Shown here one piece after another: positions 16,481-22,984 of a stretch of DNA of 22,984 nt. Numbering within the stretch: the first letter of the stretch is position 1; each line of letters begins with the position of its first letter. The DNA is taken from NCBI GenBank assembly GCA_046263255.1, contig JBHELD010000008.1, forward strand, positions 1 to 22,984, in the 5' to 3' direction. Origin of the DNA: JALZEG01 sp046263255 (GTDB taxonomy: Bacteria; Actinomycetota; CADDZG01; WHSQ01). The notes beneath the pieces are model-generated. The model did not search any database, was not told the origin of the DNA, and worked only from the letters and a program-made list of their open reading frames with translations. The position numbers and the translations under genes were made by a program.

Positions 16481-16500
16481 ATATCCACAGGTGTGGACAC
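16481..16500. promoter_or_regulatory. head-to-head pair of DnaA-box-like sites
   Basis: ATATCCACA (16481-16489) and, on the other strand, GTGTCCACA (16500-16492) each differ by one base from a standard box. They share a perfect inverted repeat, TCCACA-GG-TGTGGA (16484-16497). On the minus strand a TATACC at 16483-16478 could be a dnaA -10 element overlapping this pair. Confidence 0.55.
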
Positions 16501-16674
16501 GTATTCGAACCCTGCGCGGCCGCGCGTTGCTCAGCCGGTGAAACCGAGGGGAAGTGCCACCAGTCGCTCGCCCGATCCTCGAGGGCTCAAGACCGCTCCG
16601 TATCCTAAGCAGCAGTCGTCCGGGGGCGTCAAGACGGTCGTCGAGGGGTCGCGACGAAACTTGGCGAAGGCCTC

Positions 16675-16705
16675 TCGACGTGCACGAACGCGCCTCCGCT
16701 ATACT
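16675..16705 (+). promoter_or_regulatory. possible rpmH promoter
   Basis: TATACT at 16700-16705 is a near-consensus -10 hexamer in otherwise GC-rich DNA. The only -35 candidate is TCGACG at 16675-16680 with a long 19-nt spacer. It would give a leader of about 90 nt before rpmH. Confidence 0.4.
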
Positions 16706-16800
16706 CGCCCGGCACCTCGGACGGCCCGGCGGATTTCGCGACCACGTCGCCACCGCCGAGAAACGGCCTCTCGAACGACACCGGAACGGAAGATGTCCGC

Positions 16801-16938
16801 ATGACCAAAAGAACCTTTCAGCCGAACACGCGCCGCCGGAAGCGCAAGCACGGCTTCCGCGCACGCATGAAGACCCGGGCCGGGAGGGCGATCCTCAAGG
16901 CGAGGCGCGCAAAGGGCCGCGAGCGCCTGTCCGCCTAG
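16801..16938 (+). CDS. rpmH: 50S ribosomal protein L34
   Basis: A 45-residue highly basic ribosomal protein of the large subunit. It begins MTKRTFQPNTRRRKRKHGFR and continues with RMKTRAGRAILKARRAKGRERLSA, the conserved L34 pattern of a start-to-end Arg/Lys-rich protein. The ATG is the first codon matching the family; the ribosome site is weak (GGAAG about 9 nt upstream). rnpA follows after 17 nt, the near-universal pairing, and it is the first gene of the rightward cluster. Confidence 0.96.
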   Translation: MTKRTFQPNTRRRKRKHGFRARMKTRAGRAILKARRAKGRERLSA

Positions 16939-16955
16939 CCGGCGGATCCGTCTCT

Positions 16956-17285
16956 ATGCCATCGATCGAAGCCCTTTCGGGGAGGCCCCACTTCCGGCGC
17001 GTCCACGCGTCGGGGCGCCGGTGCAGCCGCGACGGCGTGACCGTGATCGCGTGCCCGCGGGAGTCGGGGGCCGTCCGCCTCGGGCTGTCGGTCGGCCGGA
17101 CGGCCGGCAAGGCTGTCGTTCGGAACAGGATCCGCCGCCGCCTGCGAGCTGCGGTCCGCAGCTACGGTCCCGCGCCTGCCGACATCGTCGTGGTGGCCCG
17201 GCCGCCGGCCGATAGCGTTCCGTTCGCCCTACTGGAAGAATATGTAACAGAGTGCCTGCAGAGGGCGGGGGTCGCGCGGGCATGA
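16956..17285 (+). CDS. rnpA: ribonuclease P protein component
   Basis: A 109-residue basic protein that partners the RNase P RNA to trim tRNA 5' ends. The family's RNR box is clear at residues 51-66 (GKAVVRNRIRRRLRAA). Upstream is the usual FRRVHASGRR substrate-binding strand, followed by VRLGLSVGRTAGKAV. The start is the ATG at 16956 because no start codon matching the family occurs further upstream; an open frame reaching back through rpmH is a shadow. The stop overlaps yidD (ATGA). Length is normal. Confidence 0.93.
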   Translation: MPSIEALSGRPHFRRVHASGRRCSRDGVTVIACPRESGAVRLGLSVGRTAGKAVVRNRIRRRLRAAVRSYGPAPADIVVVARPPADSVPFALLEEYVTECLQRAGVARA

Positions 17286-17521
17286 GCCCCGCCGGTCGCC
17301 TGCTGCTGTTGCTCGTCGCCCTCTACCGAAGGGTGGTCTCGCCGCTCCTCGGCCCGCACTGCCGCTATGCGCCGACGTGCTCGGAGTACGCCGCGGAGGC
17401 GATTCGGAGCCACGGGGCGCTGCGCGGCGGCTGGCTCGCCACCAAGCGGGTGGCGCGCTGCCATCCCTGGGCCCCGGGCGGAATAGATCCCGTTCCGGCG
17501 GCCGACAGGCGGGCGTCGTAG
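17282..17521 (+). CDS. yidD: membrane protein insertion efficiency factor YidD
   Basis: A 79-residue YidD protein, a small membrane-associated factor that assists YidC-dependent insertion. The family signature is complete: CRYAPTCSEYA (residues 27-37), then RCHPWAPGGIDPVP (59-72), after a hydrophobic amphipathic N-terminus. The start is set by the ATGA overlap with rnpA; an ATG 30 nt upstream is in frame but would add non-family residues. The stop TAG is immediately followed by the yidC ATG with no gap, implying translational coupling. Confidence 0.94.
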   Translation: MSPAGRLLLLLVALYRRVVSPLLGPHCRYAPTCSEYAAEAIRSHGALRGGWLATKRVARCHPWAPGGIDPVPAADRRAS

Positions 17522-18457
17522 ATGGGCTTCTTCGAGCTCTTCTCCACGGCCCTCGCCGGGTTCTACGCGGTGATCCCGAGCTACGGGCTCGCGATCATCC
17601 TCCTGACCCTCGCCGTCCGGCTCCTCCTGCTCCCGCTCTCGATCAAGCAGACGAAGTCGATGCGGGAGATGCAGGCGATCCAGCCGGAGATCAAGCGCCT
17701 GCAGGCCAAGCACAAGGGCGACCGCCAGAAGATGAACGAAGAGCTGATGGCGCTCTACAAGGAGCACGGCGTCAACCCCTTCGGCGGGTGCCTCCCGCTC
17801 TTGATGCAGTTCCCGATCCTGATCGGGCTCTTCTACGTGATCCGGACGCCGCTGAAGTACATGGGCGACGTGGTCGAGGGGTCGGCGCTCGCCGACGCGC
17901 TCAGCTCGATCCCGTCTGCCCTCGACATCAACCGCTTTCTCGGGATCCGCCTCAACTGCTCCGCGAGCGGGACGCTCACCGGCACCAGCACCGCGGACCT
18001 CGACGGGCTAGACCGCGCCCTCGCGGACGCCTGCGGAAGCGGCTTCGGCACGTCGGTTCCCTATCTCGCGCTCGTGCTGGTGATGGGCTTCACGACCTAC
18101 TACCAGCAGAAGCAGATGCAGAAGTCGACCCCGGACAGCCCTCAGGCGCAGCAGATGCAGATGTTCGCCAGGATCATGCCGCTGATGCTGATGGTGTTCT
18201 CGTTCAACTTCCCGGCCGGAGTCGTCGTGTACTGGGTCACGACGAACCTGTGGACGATCGTCCAGCAGCGGATCATCCTGAAGGCCCACCCGCTGCCGGC
18301 GGCCGCAGGTGGGCCTGCTCCGAAGAAGAAGACGGTTCCGGCGACCGCGAAGGCCGCGGCCCCGGCCTCGTCGAAACCCTCCTCGGACGGCGGCAAGCGC
18401 CCGGCGACGGCCGCGTCGAAACCCCACCCGTCGAGCAAGAAGAAGAGGAAGAAGTGA
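17522..18457 (+). CDS. yidC: membrane protein insertase YidC
   Basis: A 311-residue Oxa1/YidC insertase that places proteins in the cytoplasmic membrane. The first core helix carries the conserved groove arginine Arg33 (LAVRLLLLPLS). A cytoplasmic charged hairpin follows (residues 42-85), then NPFGGCLPLLMQFPILIGLFYVI (85-107), and later helices at about 180-192 and 215-245 ending FNFPAGVVVYWVTTNLWTIVQQ. There is a 40-residue insert (about 120-178) between helices 2 and 3. The C-terminal 55 residues are Ala/Pro/Lys-rich and end KKKRKK, a ribosome-facing basic tail usual in Gram-positive forms. The stop overlaps the jag start as GTGA. Confidence 0.95.
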   Translation: MGFFELFSTALAGFYAVIPSYGLAIILLTLAVRLLLLPLSIKQTKSMREMQAIQPEIKRLQAKHKGDRQKMNEELMALYKEHGVNPFGGCLPLLMQFPILIGLFYVIRTPLKYMGDVVEGSALADALSSIPSALDINRFLGIRLNCSASGTLTGTSTADLDGLDRALADACGSGFGTSVPYLALVLVMGFTTYYQQKQMQKSTPDSPQAQQMQMFARIMPLMLMVFSFNFPAGVVVYWVTTNLWTIVQQRIILKAHPLPAAAGGPAPKKKTVPATAKAAAPASSKPSSDGGKRPATAASKPHPSSKKKRKK

Positions 18458-19119
18458 GCGAGCAGCGCGACGAGCCGTACGCCGACGAGGAGATCGAGGT
18501 GCCGCTGGAGGCCGCGGACGAGCCCTCGCCCGAGCCGGCCACGGGCGCTCCGGCCGACGAGGGCGAGGTCTCCGAGCCGGCCACGGGCGCTCCGGCCGAC
18601 GGGGGCGAGGTCTCCGAGCCGGCCACGGACGCTCCGGCCGACGAGGGCGAGGTCCTGGAGCCGGCGACGCCGGAGGACGTCGCGGCTACCGCGACCGAGT
18701 TCGTCTCCGGCCTCCTCACGTCTTTAGGTCTGGAGGCCGAGGTGAATTCGTCGATCGAGGGCGAGACGGCGTCGATCGAGGTCTCCGGCGAGGCGCTGGG
18801 GGGCCTGATCGGGCGGCGCGGGCAAACGCTCGACGCTCTCCAGGAGATCACGCGAACGGCCGTGCAGCGACGGCTGAAGGCGCGCGTTCGGGTGCTCGTC
18901 GACGTCGAGGGGTATCGAGCCCGGCGCCGGGCCTCGCTCGCCGAGTACGCCCGCTCGATCGCCGAGAGGGCCAAGGAGCGCGGGACCGAGATCGAGCTCG
19001 AGCCGATGTCCGCGTACGAGCGCAAGGTCGTCCACGACGCCGTGGCGGAGATCGAGGGGGCCACGAGCTTCAGCGAGGGCGTGGAGCCGAACCGCAAGGT
19101 CGTGGTCCGGGGCGAGTAG
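18454..19119 (+). CDS. jag: Jag-type KH/R3H RNA-binding protein (KhpB)
   Basis: A 221-residue RNA-binding protein of the Jag/KhpB family, often encoded after yidC and linked to cell shape and division. The KH domain has the GxxG loop GGLIGRRGQTLDALQ (residues 116-130). The R3H domain covers about 165-215, with YERKVVHDAV (188-197) containing the conserved Arg and His. The N-terminal 70 residues are acidic and include three tandem copies of a 14-residue unit (EPATGAPADEGEVS-like). The usual N-terminal Jag_N domain is absent and this repeat takes its place. The start is GTG 18454, overlapping the yidC stop, with GAGGAA upstream; a far longer open frame covering yidC is a shadow. Confidence 0.92.
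   Translation: MSEQRDEPYADEEIEVPLEAADEPSPEPATGAPADEGEVSEPATGAPADGGEVSEPATDAPADEGEVLEPATPEDVAATATEFVSGLLTSLGLEAEVNSSIEGETASIEVSGEALGGLIGRRGQTLDALQEITRTAVQRRLKARVRVLVDVEGYRARRRASLAEYARSIAERAKERGTEIELEPMSAYERKVVHDAVAEIEGATSFSEGVEPNRKVVVRGE
18532..18669 (+). repeat. 42-bp tandem repeat, 3.3 copies, in jag
   Basis: Three consecutive 42-nt units (18532-18573, 18574-18615, 18616-18657) and a 12-nt partial copy encode EPATGAPADEGEVS with small changes (Gly for Glu in copy 2, Asp for Gly and Leu for Ser in copy 3). The near identity at the DNA level points to recent duplication and a length that could vary between strains. Confidence 0.95.
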
Positions 19120-19160
19120 CCCGCGACCCTCTGACGCGAGACGTCGCCGCCCCGCGATGA

Positions 19161-19176
19161 TGTTTCACGTTTTACA
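19161..19176 (+). promoter_or_regulatory. parS: degenerate parS-like site
   Basis: TGTTTCACGTTTTACA matches 13 of 16 bases of the conserved ParB site TGTTTCACGTGAAACA; the left half is perfect and the right half is altered at three adjacent bases. It lies directly before the rsmG ATG and about 1.6 kb from parB. Location and one intact half-site argue for a real or decayed site; binding may be weak. Confidence 0.5.
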
Positions 19177-19733
19177 TGACCTCTCCTGACGAGCTGCTGC
19201 GGCGGTACGCGGCCCTCATCCGGCAGTGGGCCCCCCGGCTCGACCTCGTGTCGCCGGGCGACCTCGACCGCCTGGAGGAGCGACACATCGACGACTCGCT
19301 GCGCGCCGTCCCGCTCCTGGACGAGCTCCCGCCGGGCGCGTGCGTCGACATCGGGTCGGGGGCCGGCTTCCCCGGGATCCCGCTGGCCATCGCCCGACCG
19401 GGGCGTCGCTGGACCCTGGTCGAGCCGCGCCGGCGCCGGGCGGCGTTCCTCGACGAGGTCGTTCGGGACCTGGGGCTTCAGTGCGTCGTCGTTGCTGCGA
19501 CCGCCGAGGAGTGCGCGTCCGACGACCGGCTCGCGCACGCGCACGTCGTCGCAACGGCCCGGGCTCTCGCCGACCCCGCCTCGATCAGGGCGCTGGCGGA
19601 GCCTCTGCTCGCCCCGGGAGGCGTCACGATCGTCTTCACCGGGAGGACCGCGCAGGTCGCCGAAGTTGCCGAGGAATGGGCGCCGGGGCTGGCTATCATG
19701 AGGAAGGCGGGCCGCGACCGGGGAGCGAGATGA
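19176..19733 (+). CDS. rsmG: 16S rRNA (guanine-N7) methyltransferase RsmG (GidB)
   Basis: A 185-residue SAM-dependent methyltransferase, expected to methylate a guanine of the 16S rRNA decoding region (G527 in E. coli). The SAM-binding motif is VDIGSGAGFPGIPLAI (residues 57-72), with the further family element ATARALADPASI (126-137). It is about 20 residues shorter than E. coli RsmG. The ATG at 19176 is the only workable start, since an in-frame stop lies 18 nt upstream, yet no ribosome site precedes it and the parS-like sequence abuts it. The stop overlaps parA by 4 nt (ATGA). Loss of RsmG is known to give low-level streptomycin resistance in other bacteria. Confidence 0.93.
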   Translation: MTSPDELLRRYAALIRQWAPRLDLVSPGDLDRLEERHIDDSLRAVPLLDELPPGACVDIGSGAGFPGIPLAIARPGRRWTLVEPRRRRAAFLDEVVRDLGLQCVVVAATAEECASDDRLAHAHVVATARALADPASIRALAEPLLAPGGVTIVFTGRTAQVAEVAEEWAPGLAIMRKAGRDRGAR

Positions 19734-20773
19734 CAGATCCAGTCTCCAAGAACTGGAAACTCCTGGAACGCCGTCGCATCGAGACCGGCAGCGGCCGGCT
19801 CGTGTGCGTGGCCAACCAGAAGGGGGGCGTCGCCAAGACGACGACCGCGGTCAACCTCGCCGCGGGGCTCGCCCTCAGGGGCCACCGGGTGCTGGTGGTC
19901 GACGTGGACCCGCAGTCCAACGCGGGGACGGGCCTGGGGATCGACCACCGCAAGGTACAGCGGTCGACCTACCACCTCCTCCTGGGGAACGCGTCGCTGG
20001 AGGAGGTCGTCGTCCCGACCGCGATCGCGCACCTCGACTGCGCCCCCGCGTCCCTCGACCTCGCCGGAGCCGAGGTCGAGCTCGTGAGCGCGATGGCGCG
20101 CGAGCGGCGTCTGGGGGAAGCGTTGCAGGGCGCCGGCGAGCGCTACGAGCTCGTCTTCGTCGACTGCCCGCCCTCGCTCGGGCTTCTCACGGTGAACGCG
20201 CTCGCGGCCGCGCAGGACCTCATCGTCCCCGTGCAGTGCGAGTACTACGCGCTCGAAGGGCTCGGGCAGCTCCTCGGGACCGCGGAGCGCGTGCGCCGCA
20301 GCCTCAACCCGGAGCTGCGGATCGCCGGGGTGCTGCTGACGATGTACGACGCGCGGACGAAGCTCTCGAGCCAGGTCGAGGACGACGTGCGCGCCCACTT
20401 CGGCGAGCTCGTGTTCTCGACGCGGATCCCGCGCAGCGTGCGGCTGTCCGAGGCGCCGTCGTACGGGGAGCCCGTCCTGACGCTCGACCCCTCGTCCCGC
20501 GGCGCCGTCGCGTACCGGCTCCTCGCGGCCGAGGTCGAGGCGCTGTACGGCCTCGAGGTCCACCGCCCCCCGCCGCCGCCGCTCGATCAGGAGCCCGCGC
20601 CGCCCGATCGGGCCGGGCCGCCGCGGGTTCCGGCCGTCGCCGCGACGCGCCCCTCCGAGCCCGGGCCCGGGGGCCGCGGCTACGGCGTGACGACCCCGCG
20701 CCCGTCGTTCGACGAGTCGATCTGGCCTCGGCGCGAGCCGTGGTCGGCGCCGTTCCCGGCGGAGACGCCGTGA
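19730..20773 (+). CDS. parA: chromosome partitioning ATPase ParA (Soj)
   Basis: A 347-residue ParA/MinD-family ATPase that moves ParB-bound origins over the nucleoid. It has the deviant Walker A KGGVAKTT (residues 31-38; Ala replaces the more usual Gly before Lys), a DVDPQSN block (58-64) and Walker B VFVDCPP (142-148). The signature EYYALEGLGQL follows (171-181). The ATPase core ends near residue 277. A 70-residue Pro/Arg-rich tail then follows, starting with five prolines in a row and finishing SFDESIWPRREPWSAPFPAETP. The ATG has GGGGAG 4 nt upstream and overlaps rsmG; the stop overlaps parB (GTGA). Chromosomal rather than plasmid type is inferred from the location beside rsmG and dnaA. Confidence 0.95.
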   Translation: MTDPVSKNWKLLERRRIETGSGRLVCVANQKGGVAKTTTAVNLAAGLALRGHRVLVVDVDPQSNAGTGLGIDHRKVQRSTYHLLLGNASLEEVVVPTAIAHLDCAPASLDLAGAEVELVSAMARERRLGEALQGAGERYELVFVDCPPSLGLLTVNALAAAQDLIVPVQCEYYALEGLGQLLGTAERVRRSLNPELRIAGVLLTMYDARTKLSSQVEDDVRAHFGELVFSTRIPRSVRLSEAPSYGEPVLTLDPSSRGAVAYRLLAAEVEALYGLEVHRPPPPPLDQEPAPPDRAGPPRVPAVAATRPSEPGPGGRGYGVTTPRPSFDESIWPRREPWSAPFPAETP

Positions 20774-21669
20774 CCCGCAGGACCGGGTTGGGCAGGGGCC
20801 TCGACGCGCTGTTGCCGTCGAGCGGGCGCGGCGACGAGCTGGAGAGCCGCGGGAGCCTCCTCGAGGTCCCGCTCGACGCGATCGCGACGAACCCGAACCA
20901 GCCGCGGCGGTCGTTGGACGCTGCGGCGCTTGAGGAGCTCGCGGCGTCGGTCGTCGAGCTGGGGATCCTCCAGCCGCTGCTCGTCAGGGAGACCGGCGGA
21001 GGCTCGTACGAGCTGATCGCGGGGGAACGGAGGTGGCGCGCGGCCGGCGCCGCAGGGCTCGAGTCGGTCCCGGTGATCGTCGTGGAGACCGACGAGAGGG
21101 GATCGCTCGAGCGAGCGATCGTCGAGAACATCCACCGCGCGGACCTCAACCCGATCGAGGAGGCCGCCGCGTACCGCCAGCTCATCGCCGACGCGGGGCT
21201 CACGCAGGAGGAGCTCGGCGACCGCCTCGGCAAGAACCGCGTCACGATCACGAACGCGCTGCGGCTGCTCGATCTCCCGACCTCGATCCAGCGCCTGCTC
21301 GTCGAGGGCCGGCTCACGGCCGGCCACGGGCGCGCTCTGCTGAGGCTCGACGGGAACCCGTTCCAGGAGCGGATGGCGCGGCGCGCCGCCGAGGAGAAGC
21401 TGTCCGTCCGCGAGACAGAGGACGAGGTAGGACGCTACGTGGCGATGACGGAGGGAGTCGCGCCCCGGGCGCGGTCGCGCGAGGCCGCGCGGGAGTCGGC
21501 GGCCGCGAGCGAGGCGCAGCGCCGGTTGAGCGAGCGCCTCCAGACGCGGGTCAGGGTCCAGATGGGGAAGCGAAAGGGCAGGATCACGCTCGAGTTCGTG
21601 TCGCCCGACGACCTCGACCGGCTGGTGAGGGCGATCGCCGGCGAGGATCAGGCGGACGACGCGCCGTAG
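20770..21669 (+). CDS. parB: chromosome partitioning protein ParB (Spo0J)
   Basis: A 299-residue ParB that binds parS and spreads as a CTP-dependent clamp. The N-terminus RRTGLGRGLDALLP (residues 3-16) is the ParA-activating peptide. The CTP-binding region contains GERRWRA (85-91) and the second box ENIHRADLNPIEEA (119-132). A helix-turn-helix follows at about 145-167 (TQEELGDRLGKNRVTITNAL). The C-terminal 45 residues (KGRITLEFVSPDDLDRLV) form the dimer domain. The start is GTG 20770, inside the parA stop. The last 22 nt overlap the end of the convergent amidase gene. Confidence 0.95.
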   Translation: MTRRTGLGRGLDALLPSSGRGDELESRGSLLEVPLDAIATNPNQPRRSLDAAALEELAASVVELGILQPLLVRETGGGSYELIAGERRWRAAGAAGLESVPVIVVETDERGSLERAIVENIHRADLNPIEEAAAYRQLIADAGLTQEELGDRLGKNRVTITNALRLLDLPTSIQRLLVEGRLTAGHGRALLRLDGNPFQERMARRAAEEKLSVRETEDEVGRYVAMTEGVAPRARSREAARESAAASEAQRRLSERLQTRVRVQMGKRKGRITLEFVSPDDLDRLVRAIAGEDQADDAP

Positions 21670-22697
21670 TAACGGCTGATCCCGATCGCGATCGCATCGC
21701 CGAGGGCCGCGCGGAACTCCGGCTCCTCCAGCCGCTTGGCCTCGTCGGGGTTGGTCGCGAAGACGGGCTCGACCAGCACCGCCGGCATCCGCGTCTCCCG
21801 GAGGACGGTGTACGAGCGGGCGTGGCTGCGGCAGTCCCTCACGCCGAGATCCGCGAGCGCCTCCTGGATGCCCTCCGCGAGGGCCCGCCCCGCGGCCGAC
21901 GTGTGGAAGTAGTAGGTGGACGCGCCCTCTGCCGTGGCCTCCTCGTGCTCGTTGAGGTGGAGCGACACGAACAGGTCTCCCCGCACCTCGTTCGCCCGCC
22001 GGGCCCGCTCCGACGCGTCGGGACACTCCGCCTCGGTTCTCGTGAAGCGCACCCGGGCGCCCATGCCCGAGAGCCGGTCGGCGACCCGCAGAGCGAGGTC
22101 CCAGACGACGTCCGCCTCCGCGAGGCCCCCCGAGCTGCGCCGGCCGAGGTCCTCACCGCCGTGGCCGGGGTCGAGCACGACGAGCGCGTCGCCGAGGTCG
22201 GGCGCGCCGGAGCGGCGCAGCTCCTCACGCAGCTGCGCGGTCGTCCCCGGTCGATCGACGCGCAGCCCCGCGAGCGCGGCCTGCGACCGCGGCCCCCAGA
22301 TCCCGTCCTCCGCGACCCCGTACTCCTTCTGGAACGCCCGCACCGCGCGGCCCGTGTCGTCGCCGAAGATGCCGTCCTCCCGACCGGCGTCGAAGCCGAG
22401 CGCGTTGAGCCGCTTCTGCAGCAGCGCCACGTCGTCCCCGCGCAGCGGCGGGTGTTTGAGGTAGAGGTTCCGGTCGCCGAGGCGCCAGGAGGCCTCGACC
22501 AGCTCGCTCCAGGTGTGGGACCCGACGATGCCGTCGACGAGGATCCCGCGGCGCTGCTGGAAGGCGCGGACGGCGAGACGCGTGGAGTTCCCGAACCGGC
22601 CCGCGTCGTCCTCGATCGGAAGGCCGAGCGCTCGCAGCCGCGCCTGGACGTCGGCGACCTGTTGCGACCGGTCGCCTTGCCTGATCAGGCCCTTCAT
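21648..22697 (-). CDS. cwlM: N-acetylmuramoyl-L-alanine amidase-like protein, CwlM type
   Basis: A 349-residue protein with two peptidoglycan-binding repeats (about residues 8-68 and 84-144, each with a RAFQ...G(V/I)DGIxG pattern) and a zinc amidase_3 domain from about 170 to 345. Probable zinc and catalytic residues are all present: His179 (DPGHGG), Glu194, His247 (SLHLN) and Glu310 (VEPVFATNP). There is no signal peptide or membrane anchor, and the start is fixed by an ATGA overlap with the upstream peptidase gene, so the protein should stay in the cytoplasm. The same layout beside parB is seen in mycobacteria, where cytoplasmic CwlM activates MurA when phosphorylated. The symbol is given by similarity of architecture and place; a genuine amidase is the alternative. 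Confidence 0.85.
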   Translation of the reverse strand: MKGLIRQGDRSQQVADVQARLRALGLPIEDDAGRFGNSTRLAVRAFQQRRGILVDGIVGSHTWSELVEASWRLGDRNLYLKHPPLRGDDVALLQKRLNALGFDAGREDGIFGDDTGRAVRAFQKEYGVAEDGIWGPRSQAALAGLRVDRPGTTAQLREELRRSGAPDLGDALVVLDPGHGGEDLGRRSSGGLAEADVVWDLALRVADRLSGMGARVRFTRTEAECPDASERARRANEVRGDLFVSLHLNEHEEATAEGASTYYFHTSAAGRALAEGIQEALADLGVRDCRSHARSYTVLRETRMPAVLVEPVFATNPDEAKRLEEPEFRAALGDAIAIGISRYYGASSA

Positions 22698-22984
22698 CCG
22701 CCGCGGGACTCCCCCGTGCGGGACATCGTCGATGCGTCCACGGCCGCATCGTAAAGGCGTTGGACGAGCGGGTAGGGGTTGACCCAGGTGCCGTCGGCCT
22801 CCTGGATGCCGACGTGAAGGTGATAGATGAACTCATCCGAATGCCCTGGGGTGTATCCGTAACCGGTGTTCCCGACCTCTCCGAGAACCGTTCCCGGCCG
22901 CACGCGCCGGCCCACGACCGCGTCGGGTGCGAACCGGCTCAGGTGCGCGTAGAACCAATAGCGGCCGTCGTCGCTGCGCACGCC
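22694..22984 (-). CDS. M23 (LytM-type) peptidase, 5'-truncated
   Basis: The last 96 residues of a peptidoglycan endopeptidase of the M23 family; the start lies beyond the right edge. The core signatures YAHL (residues 12-15), RPGTVLGEVGNTGY (29-42) and the HLH motif (YHLHVGI, 54-60) are visible, giving two of the catalytic-centre histidines; the HxxxD part is outside the window. The ending DGTWVNPYPLVQ is typical of the family. Its stop overlaps the CwlM-like gene start (ATGA), so the two cell-wall genes are coupled. Whether it is secreted cannot be seen. Confidence 0.85.
   Translation of the reverse strand, partial: GVRSDDGRYWFYAHLSRFAPDAVVGRRVRPGTVLGEVGNTGYGYTPGHSDEFIYHLHVGIQEADGTWVNPYPLVQRLYDAAVDASTMSRTGESRGG

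Larger units (their letters stand above)
16336..16800. other. dnaA-rpmH divergent spacer, candidate oriC and promoter region
   Basis: A 465-nt non-coding stretch where gene direction flips. It holds three DnaA-box-like sites: TTTTCCACA (16361-16369, a full match to the relaxed consensus TTWTNCACA), ATATCCACA (16481-16489) and GTGTCCACA on the minus strand (16500-16492). It also holds a -10-like TATACT for rpmH. The remainder, 16510-16670, is GC-rich with no RNA gene or hairpin that I could support. Confidence 0.6.

Noticed and set aside
16336..16500. N-terminal extension of DnaA by 55 residues
   Set aside because: It lacks family similarity, crosses DnaA boxes, and the ATG at 16335 has a strong ribosome site.
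17377..18453. A long frame joining yidC-region sequence to jag as one 580-residue protein
   Set aside because: The first 359 residues are out-of-frame yidC; the GTG at 18454 with its ribosome site gives the normal Jag product.
1..22984. CRISPR array, phage, insertion sequence or defence island
   Set aside because: No regularly spaced repeats, transposase, integrase or known defence gene was seen; the gene order is a standard origin cluster.

Overview
The window is a replication-origin region from a high-GC bacterium, most likely a member of the Actinomycetota. The supporting signs are the order rpmH-rnpA-yidD-yidC-jag-rsmG-parA-parB on one side of dnaA and dnaN-recF-DciA/DUF721-gyrB-gyrA-DUF3566 on the other. 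DUF3566 (Rv0007-like) after gyrA and a CwlM-like amidase convergent with parB are typical actinobacterial neighbours. The GyrA intein sits at the site used by mycobacterial GyrA inteins. The genus cannot be fixed from this sequence.

Layout from left to right. (1) Bases 1-1874, plus strand: the 3' part of a DHA2-type MFS exporter, coupled by ATGA to a DUF1684 protein. (2) Bases 1871-5231, minus strand: a complete OpuC/ProU-type osmoprotectant ABC transporter (ATPase, two permeases, lipoprotein). Its first three genes overlap by 4 nt at GTGA junctions, and the ATPase starts 5 nt after the DUF3566 stop. (3) Bases 5237-16335, minus strand: DUF3566, gyrA (with a 419-residue intein carrying a LAGLIDADG-type endonuclease), gyrB, DUF721/DciA-like, recF, dnaN, dnaA. 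(4) Bases 16336-16800: the strand switch, with DnaA-box-like sites and promoter elements. (5) Bases 16801-21669, plus strand: rpmH, rnpA, yidD, yidC, jag, rsmG, parA, parB, mostly joined by 4-nt overlaps. A degenerate parS-like site lies just before rsmG. (6) Bases 21648-22984, minus strand: a CwlM-like amidase with no signal peptide and, cut by the window edge, an M23 (LytM) peptidase.

Together the genes cover replication initiation and its clamp (dnaA, dnaN), helicase loading (DciA family), gap repair (recF), supercoiling (gyrA, gyrB), origin segregation (parA, parB, parS), membrane protein insertion (yidC, yidD, jag), RNA maturation and modification (rnpA, rsmG), and cell-wall control. Genes run outward from the dnaA/rpmH divide on both sides, as expected if replication starts near 14.6-16.8 kb.

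No novel multi-gene defence or mobile system is visible. The most notable elements are the GyrA intein placed directly after the catalytic tyrosine, a glutamine at the quinolone-contact position of GyrA, a long proline-rich tail on ParA, the CwlM-like amidase, the weak parS, and the two candidate oriC spacers. No CRISPR array, tRNA, rRNA or insertion sequence was found.
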